Below are positions 1-64,000 of a stretch of DNA of 64,000 nucleotides, one piece after another; the first letter of the stretch is position 1; the number at the start of each line of letters is the position of its first letter. The translations under genes were made by a program, and so were the position numbers. The notes beneath the pieces were generated by a model, which saw only the letters and a program-made list of their open reading frames with translations, was not told the origin of the DNA and searched no databases. Source of the stretch: Glandiceps talaboti (lineage: Eukaryota; Hemichordata; Enteropneusta; Spengelidae); assembly GCF_964340395.1 (NCBI RefSeq), contig NC_135563.1, forward strand, positions 14,837,151 through 14,901,150, written 5' to 3'.

Positions 1-548
1 AATAAGGAAAACATTTTAAGTTGACACATTCTCATTTTCCTTTAAGAAGACGCATATAATTTTTGAAGAAAAACAAGAATTATAAATGTAGTCATTGAAT
101 CTTAATCGTTGTTGAAAGGGGATCATTATTCACTCTACTCGATGAAAACTACTGGTAATACGTAGGTTCTCAAATTACCATTGCACGTCGGGCTCGAGAA
201 AGCCGATAAAGGTGATTTCGGGACAAACCATAAAGCGACCTTGAAGACAGCAATTATTCAGTTAATCATAGACAAATCAATCGTAATAAAATAAAAGCAT
301 TCCAGTCCTGAAGACATGTTAGTGGAAATCAGATTAAAGAAATACGGCTGTGAATTCAGTCAGCCAAAGAACTAATCATTTTATTCGATTCAGTCGTTCC
401 TTTCGAACATTAGCCCGTAGAACATTGACATTCATTCATTCATTCACAGTGTGAACGTACGTGTGTGCAGGCAAGCAGACAGACAGACAGACAGACAGAC
501 AGACATACGGCGGACGGACGGACGGACGGACGGACGGACGGACGGACG

Positions 549-636
<88 letters not shown>

Positions 637-2706
637 TACAACGATATTCTCCTGTAAATAACATGCGTTTGCTGTATACTCTTTCTTGGCAACAGATAAC
701 AATAGCATAGTAGTTGTATTGGCATTGATATCGTCGATGTTTGCTCTCAACATCACAAATATTTGCGGAATCCTAGCACCGTATCGTATATTGATAATCA
801 AATTTGTTGGAGCACACTGAACGACAGCAATAACCATCAATCAAGTCATTGTTTCTAAGGGCTTTGATAAGGGTTGGCAATTTAATACCTCTAGGATTTA
901 CTTGATAATGAATGTTACACACTTCATCCTAATTGCATCGGTATCTAGGAGTTCGTGGCAACCATTCCATTATGACGCCAACGATAAATCAAAATCGACT
1001 ATTTCAGCACTGGCTTGCATTGGCTGTGTGTTTTGTTATCGCAAAGGATTTGTTCAAATAACCACCGTCTCGTTTAGTTTTACCTATAGCTTAGTATGAT
1101 GATAATTCAGCAAGTATGTATGCATGGATTTCCATTAAATTACACAAGGCAGGGAAAACATGCTGTACAAATTCTTATTTTACACCGGATGTCATTTATT
1201 ATAGGAATAATATTATTCATAATTTTTTTTTGGTATTCCTAATATAACAAAATACGTCATTTTCTTATTGTTTCTGTCCTTGTACATGTGATATATATTT
1301 TTATATTATATAATGGTCTATATTTAAACAAGATAGGAAAAAGGAAAAAATATGTACAAGGCGCATGTGTTGGTATGCACATCTTTACGGAGTTTCATTT
1401 CTTGAAATACATTTATTAAGCAGCTAACCTTTATATAATAAAAATATCCTAACATGTGGCATATCTAGTCTATCATAATATGGAAAGATAAAGACAGTTT
1501 ATCAATTGACAAGCTAAATAAAATACTGCTTTAAGTTAAAAACTCAGCTGCGTGCTGGAATACGTATGTCTGTGTTGTTCACCTAACATGACCTGCTCAC
1601 GATGTTTTGTTCTTTTAAGATAAATTCGACGGGGTTAATCTATCTCAGCAGAATGTTTTGAGGCGTTTAATCCTGTTTTCCTCAACTCAGAGTAGTTTTT
1701 TGTGTACAAATATACCACCTGAAAGACGATTAAACTTACAACATAAGTCATTCCTCAAATATCAAGTTTTGACATCTTTCTGGTTTTAAAGCGGTCACAC
1801 GATGTCAAAGAAGCAAAGTTTCGTCTTGGAGTTATAGTTGGTCATCAAAAAAGACAATCATGGCATTGAAGTGAACAGTTATGATTCGTTCTCGATGTAG
1901 ATACGTAATTCAAAACGTGTTCCACCTGAGATATAACCTTTCAAGAACCCAGCCAGACAGTGATGTTCATAAATAGACTAATGACGAACAATAATGCCCT
2001 ATGAAGTCACTATAACTGCGCTAGTTTACTTAAAGTACCCTCCTCTTTTTCAAGATCCAACCTTTCGGTGCAGTTTTCCTCCTACACATCGCGATACTTA
2101 CTGGAAATCTGGCATGCTATTTGTTCCAACTCAGGACAAAATTAATGACACGTTCATATATCTAAACTAAACAAGTTGGTGATATGCAGCAAATCGAGAA
2201 TGTATCAAAAATCTCAGAATCTTATAACACTCGTTGTCTTACGAGTAAACCTACTATGAACCACGTTTTTTATGGTTTGCATTATTTTTCTAACATTGAA
2301 GGTACATGTGAGTGAAGGCAAACTGACGGAAGTGTGATGAATGAATTTTAAAGTAGTCGAGTGCTGTAAGGTTTTTCCTAAGAGATTGAAATGTCGTGCA
2401 AACACGAACTGAAACAAATAAATAAGCACGCACGAATGACAGGCAGACGTACAACAAAACAATAAGCTTAGTTCCCTCCGGGCGACTCACTTTCGCAGTT
2501 AGTGAAATACAGCTCGTGTCAATATGCGCAATTTCGGATACAGTCAAGGAGTGATCTTTTCATATAGTTCCTCAAGAAATCTTTGGGCAAAGTTTCCATT
2601 TTCATTATAATTCGCCCAACTTGAGGACAGCGTATATCTGGTGGCAGTGAAGATTTTGTAAATATTAACATAAATTACATGTTAACTTTCACATTTATCC
2701 ACACAG
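1..2706. other. Upstream non-coding stretch or intron
   Basis: I see no convincing exon here. The first recognised exon starts in phase 1, so at least one earlier exon must exist, either unrecognised here or, more likely, beyond the left edge. Apart from the tetranucleotide array at 475-637 the stretch is AT-rich single-copy-looking sequence. Confidence 0.55.
475..637. repeat. Compound (CAGA)n/(CGGA)n microsatellite
   Basis: A CAGA array switches to CGGA between about 513 and 553 and back to CAGA until 637. A short TTCA run precedes it at 431-446. All six reading frames stay open through the array, which explains several spurious ORFs there. Confidence 0.97.
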
Positions 2707-59083
<56,377 letters not shown>

Positions 59084-59379
59084 AACAGGAATGACAATTC
59101 GAGCATAGGAGTCTTACACAGATTACATATTTTTTTAATGAGAGTAGAAGATATGTAGCTATTTAGTTGGTAGTTCTTAGTCTAAGAACAATTGCCTTGC
59201 ATCTGCCTTTTCTACATACTTAAAATTGTGAATGAAATCTACTAAGATATTCAGAATGTTTCTGCAGATTTACATCATTATAATTAATATAATGTGAAGT
59301 GGTAAAAAAGTATTTCAACTGAATTGTAATACAGTCAGTTCAACATTTGACTTTATGACATACGGTACATGGTAACCTT

Positions 59380-59615
59380 TTTCACAAAATGTAATAGCGA
59401 ACATCCTTTTCGACAAAATATAGTAGTGAACATCCCTTATTAACAATGTGTACTGAACATTTTGATAAAATGTGTGATATTAAGCATAAATTATCCTTTT
59501 TGACAAAATGTAGTCGTGAACATCCTTTTTAAGAAAATACAACAGTGAATATCTTTTTTGACAAAATGTGATCCTTTTCGATAAAATGTGTAATGAACAT
59601 ACTTTTCCGTCAACA
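59380..59615 (+). repeat. Degenerate minisatellite, about seven units
   Basis: Units like GACAAAATGTAGTAGTGAAC followed by ATCCTTTTT recur at 25-60 bp spacing with much variation. It would be transcribed as part of the 3'UTR. Confidence 0.78.
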
Positions 59616-59840
59616 AAAGTGAGCTTTAGATGCACATACTAACATGTTTTCTATACATGTAGTGCCACAGTCGTGATTTAAGGCACAAGTTCTGTAGCAG
59701 ACATTGCTGGTCTACACATAACTGTAAATACGTGTTTAGTTTTTGTCATTTTTCTTCTATTAAATGTCATAATTTTGATGAGAATTCAGAAATGTAACTG
59801 TAAACTAACTGTTGGTTTTTTCTTTCGGGTATACTTGCAG

Positions 59841-59846
59841 AATAAA
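59841..59846 (+). terminator. Candidate polyadenylation signal AATAAA
   Basis: This is the canonical hexamer, 758 bases after the stop codon. A T/G-rich stretch is not obvious downstream, so usage is unproven. Confidence 0.5.
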
Positions 59847-59870
59847 TAGATAAAATACCAACAAGTTTTG

Positions 59871-61500
59871 AAAAAAAAGGACATGCCTTCAGCCTTCTGA
59901 ACAGAAGATGCGAATGCGCACTCTCACGTTCCACTGTCTTTCAAGTTACACTCCCATGTGCATATGCATTCTAAATGTGTAGCTAAACATCTCTACAATG
60001 TAAAAAAAAAAAAATGGGTAGTGAAAATCCTTTTATTTGTATTGCAATCACAAGTCAGTGTTTATTTTTCGATATGGCACATGATTCACAATGCACTATG
60101 TCATTCCAGTATTGAACTTGAATCTACCATCTTTTAGAGGCCATTTTACATATCGCATTCACTTCAAAAATCAAACACACATAAAAATAACGAAAATTAC
60201 CAGTAATATCTTTAAAATAAGTTTTATGGAAATCGGTGTAATTTTGCACAAAAGATAACTATTAACAACAATATCAACAACAACAACAACAACAACAACA
60301 ACCACAAACTACACAGTGGACTCAAAATGACTATATAACATAGTTTGCAATGCAAAGTACAATGTACACACTTTTCTTCACTATTATCATGATGGCATTG
60401 AAAGTGACACACTTTAGCACTTTGTGTAAAATAATGGGGAAATTTTCACCTTTAATTTGAAATAGTTTGTATAACCATGATTGTTATGGCATATTAATGT
60501 ACATAAATTTCACCTTCTAGGTATGATATACATTTACAAGGCATTTGGATGTGTCATTCAGCCATCTCAATAATTCTGATTCACTGTATTTAATTTTCCA
60601 TACTTCTACTCCACTTCCTACTCCCATGCCATGAATAAACCCATGAGGTTTGAGAAACCCACATTTACACCATTGTTAGCACTTTCTCCATGTTCACTCA
60701 TTACGCTCATGAAAGTAAGGCTGCAGAGAACACAGCAAGCACTCATGCAAATGCCCTAGGTATACTTATACACTCGTCATTTGGATCTGTTATTACAATT
60801 TGCACTTATAATACCATTTGCAACATAGCCAGCAATACCCTGGTATTCTAGGTCATCGTACTCTTATACATTTTGAGATATCATATGACATACACAGAAA
60901 TAATCTATATCCAATTTCAGACAACTATTTTGCCAAGATATCTTCTTCATGGTCAGTTTTGTTTCTTTCATTGTTGCTCTGACAGCAATTTTGATGTGAT
61001 TAAGTTCATTTCTATCATATCGTATTACATATATACATTACCAGCTACACTCAAATCACAAATGTGTTGTAGAAAATATAAAGAAAAGATTTGTGCTTTA
61101 CAGCTCTTGGCTTGCATCAGAAAAATGAATTTACAAATTAAGAATAGATTTTTTATGTCCTGGTTAATAATTTTTACACAACTTTGGTATGATCCTTCCA
61201 GATCTTAAACTACAGTCACCATATATACTTTACATTGGTCAAAGTTCATGTACAACCCACACTCTTTTTTCGGTGGTCAAGCTCCAAAGTTAGCCCACAA
61301 ACTGATCAAAATGAATGTTTTGATCAATACACAAGCAGATCATTTACTTGTGGAAAAAAGTTTTAGCTCCATACATGAAAATCAAAATTGTTAATAAACA
61401 TAGTACTGTAGTTAGAATAGCTAGAATTCAGTTGTGGCCTTGCAAGACTGTACAAAGTAGGGTAACAGTTCTACTTCTGGCCAGCCCAAGCAGTGAGTCT
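59871..61500. other. Downstream non-coding stretch
   Basis: AT-rich sequence with a (CAA)n array at 60274-60302 and a poly(A) run at 60001-60014. I see no exon. Part of it may be 3'UTR if later AATAAA signals are used. Confidence 0.6.
60274..60302. repeat. (CAA)n microsatellite
   Basis: About nine CAA triplets, with imperfect CAA sequence before them. Confidence 0.93.
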
Positions 61501-61659
61501 AGGTTTAATATACAATAAAGAAGACTATTACATGCATAGAGATAATCTTGACAACTTCTTTGCAAGTAAGACGGTATATTTTGATGACTGGCACCTTGTC
61601 TTTGAAGTTCATATTAAAGTTTGTATATAAAATAGTATAACACCTTGTATATCGTATTA

Positions 61660-61836
61660 CAGTTACTGGGGCTGTGTAAGTATAGAATTCACTACAGGTA
61701 GAACTAGACTGTAAGATATGTCGTGACGTTCCGCCCTCACTGGCCTCCTCGAAGGGTTGGCCGATGTGTGAGGGCACCCCATCATGGCAAAACTTACAGA
61801 CTAAGGTAGAACGTGCCTCAGGGACAGATTTCTCTG
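61660..61836 (-). CDS. Possible minus-strand exon of a neighbouring gene
   Basis: On the minus strand a good acceptor (tttgattttcag) ends at about 61837 and opens a frame reading SVPEARSTLVCKFCHDG, then GQPFEEASEGGTSRHIL and STCSEFYTYTAP, where a possible donor (gtaact) follows. Without the donor the frame stays open to a stop at 61505. The block is much more GC-rich than its surroundings and has non-random amino acid use. I do not recognise the protein. It could instead be a repeat-derived frame. Confidence 0.32.
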
Positions 61837-64000
61837 AAAATCAAAGTTGTTCAATTCTCACCAAACTTTGCCATATGAACGCTTGTTCCCAGTCCTTTTG
61901 AAATTATAAAAGAAATTTGGGGTTTCACCATCTTGTTTTCAGGGAAATCGCCACACGTTTATTTTCACAGTAGTCATCAGCCATATTGGATTCTTTTTTA
62001 GTCATTTTGACTTCTATTATTTCAAAACTGTGCACAGTGACCCCAGATTTCTTTTTAATTGATTTTAACTGAGAATAGGTTGGCATTTTCTTGGACAAAG
62101 TAACAGCAGAAGTTTAAAGAGTTTATTTCCTAGGCTCATTTAAAGTTAAAAGACACAACCTCATAAAATAATCTTTTGTGTGTTAAGCCAATAATTTTGT
62201 AACATGGTTAAATCCTTCCCTACATGGAAAGAAATATAACGGGAGAATAGATTTACCAAAAGATGTTTTTGGATTAGAAATTAACAAACACAGTATCATA
62301 AAGAATTGCTATTTTCAGTTTGACTTTAATAGGTTTGAAAAAAATAATTTTTATGTTAAATGTCTACAAACTAACATCTTCAGGTGAATATAGAAAATGT
62401 ATAGCTGTTTATGAAAATCAAAATAATAATACATCTATAAATGTTACATATTTTTAGAATTTTTTGATGATGTCATCTTGTTTTGAATAGCTTAACCTAA
62501 ATCACCTTGATAAAACTTCCATTTTGATTCACAGATAGAGTGTACAACATGAATGATATTAGTATATGCTTATATAGCTCAGAAGCAAATGCGTAGTCTA
62601 GGAGATAAAATGTAGATTTAGAAGAGTACATTTCTATTTAGACCACTAGAGGGCGCTGTATATCACCCACCTTTGCCATTTTGCACAATTGTGGTTCTTG
62701 ATGAACTTTTGATATAGGCAGGGAAGATAAAATTATTGGATATTTTGAATCAATTTTTGGAGTTTTAGACACAATATATTAATATATTAATTATTTCAAA
62801 TAGAATGAAACAGATATGGAAATGATACTGAGTGTACATCTTTTGAAAGAATGAAATTATTTATTTTAATTGGTTGGTTGAAAGAGTAGCAGGTCTACTT
62901 TTCAAAAAAAAAATATATATAAAATTTACCTTGATGGATGTTTGTGATGTCAGTTGTATTGTACTAGTGCTAAGAAGTGTATTTCATCTCCATCTGTGTA
63001 GTGCATTAAGAAGTGTTGGTAAATAGTGTAATATTTACGAAAAGCCATGGACTGAAAATTATGTGCAATCCTTGCACCAATCCAACCACAAATACAAGCA
63101 GTCTGTTTATTGGCTGATTGTCAGCAAACAGGGGCAGTCACAGAAAAGGTTTATTCATTGGCTAGTAAACAAATAAATAAGTCATCAGCAAATTCAACTG
63201 ATACGTTTAATAAAGGGAAACATCTAGAATTACTTTTAACATCAGTTATCACTTTGTATATCAGTATATCAGTGATTGGCAAAATAGTTAAGACTTTCAA
63301 ATTAGTAAATTGTTATAGGCACAGTTGAAATGTTCCCAAGCTGGTTTTTTTTTTGTTATGAGAACATGCAGGATATTAGTTGTTTATGAAAATTTAGGAG
63401 AGGAAGCGAGGTTAGACAACAGCGACATGGATACATTACTGTGAGTGATTTTAACACTGAGCCATTCAATGATGCCTTTTTATATGGATTCTAGATCAAT
63501 AGGAATATATTTTCTTTTTTATGGCATTGCCTTAACTAGTTGCCTAAACACAGAAAAGTTTGCTAGAAAAGCATTGCTTTGACCCAAAAACAATTGAAAT
63601 GTCGGTCTGAATACACCTTCTGTGATTGTGTGATGAAATACGTCCAGGCATCACTAGAGAAAGAAAACAGACGTACAGGAAGACATAGAATTTCTTACTA
63701 TTTTGCAAACTTTGATGATTCCAGTATCTCTATCAAACTAGTGTGCAAATAAAGCCTTATAAGTTATAGGGAATTCTGCACAGCTGTAGGTGCTCTGATA
63801 CTTCAAGTTATGCAGCTTTTAAGGAAATGCTAGTGCAGCTGAGCTCTATGATGATAGTGTTTGCATAACTTGATAAGAGATTACAAATTGCCTTTACATA
63901 CATATGAAATGAAGTGTTTCACACCGGGAATTTATGGTCAGTTTGAAAAGCTCATTTTATAACAATTTTGTACAGACATAATGTGAACTGCTAAGATGAT
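61837..64000. other. Right-hand intergenic stretch
   Basis: AT-rich sequence. Phrases such as CACCAAACTTTGCCATATGA (about 61860) and the CCACTAGAGGGCGCTGTAT block at 62642 look repeat-like, but I can show no second copy here. No convincing exon was seen. Confidence 0.5.
62642..62660. promoter_or_regulatory. CTCF-like CCACTAGAGGGCGCT motif
   Basis: The core CCACTAGAGGGCGCT matches the well-known bilaterian CTCF consensus (CCASYAGRKGGC type). It lies about 3.6 kb past the receptor stop codon, between this gene and a possible opposing neighbour. One motif match alone is weak, and the same core is common in repeats. Confidence 0.4.

Larger units (their letters stand above)
59084..59870 (+). other. 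Probable 3' untranslated region
   Basis: This AT-rich sequence follows the stop codon. A degenerate minisatellite lies at 59380-59615. An AATAAA at 59841-59846 is the first clear polyadenylation signal; others are at about 60634 and 63746, so the exact 3' end is uncertain. Confidence 0.6.

Noticed and set aside
436-840. Long open frames on both strands through the CAGA/CGGA array
   Set aside because: Tetranucleotide arrays lack stops in all frames; the proteins are simple repeats.
63110-63328. 72-codon plus-strand open frame near the right edge
   Set aside because: It has low-complexity AT-driven composition, no domain and no splice or promoter context.

Overview
This is animal nuclear DNA. 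It is AT-rich, with GT-AG introns of 0.2 to 11.6 kb, many microsatellites and many inverted-repeat elements. One plus-strand gene occupies almost the whole window. I pieced together 21 exons between 2707 and 59083. All 20 introns have GT and AG ends, every phase matches, and the joined exons encode 1,277 residues ending in a stop. The 5' end of the gene (start codon, signal peptide and any earlier ectodomain) lies upstream of the window or was not recognised. The organism is probably a marine invertebrate, perhaps a hemichordate, echinoderm or cephalochordate. That rests only on gene architecture and repeat style, so it is weak.

The product is a receptor tyrosine kinase. Residue numbers below count the first complete codon at 2709 as 1. 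Three fibronectin type III (FN3) domains (about 1-112, 113-223 and 237-346) carry many N-glycosylation sites. A short stalk and one membrane helix (about 371-393) follow. The cytoplasmic part has a juxtamembrane segment, a split tyrosine kinase (about 470-900) with all catalytic motifs, and a 355-residue tail in one large exon. The kinase most resembles the RET/FGFR group, but its insert of about 165 residues is unusually long. The tail has a GRB2-type YENV motif, three RKL[S/T] motifs, a threefold ten-residue repeat and a C-terminal TEV that fits a class I PDZ ligand.

Layout: 1-2706 is upstream non-coding sequence. 2707-32318 holds the FN3 and linker exons. 35451-35611 is the membrane exon. 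36658-37848 is the N-lobe. 39258-51693 is the kinase insert and the start of the C-lobe. 54688-56229 is the catalytic C-lobe. 58018-59083 is the tail, followed by the 3'UTR. A possible minus-strand exon of a neighbouring gene lies near 61660-61836.

The introns are rich in repeats. They hold a perfect 203-bp tandem triplication, two foldback hairpins near 18.4-18.95 kb, a degraded LINE reverse-transcriptase fragment at about 42.6-43.0 kb, and at least five inverted-repeat elements between 51.8 and 57.3 kb. Two of those five are diverged copies of one family and flank exons 18-20. A 30-bp hairpin with 10-bp direct repeats is nested in one copy. I found no complete novel biological system. The most notable items are the unusual receptor architecture, the duplicated exon pattern of its FN3 domains, and the cluster of inverted-repeat elements around the catalytic exons.
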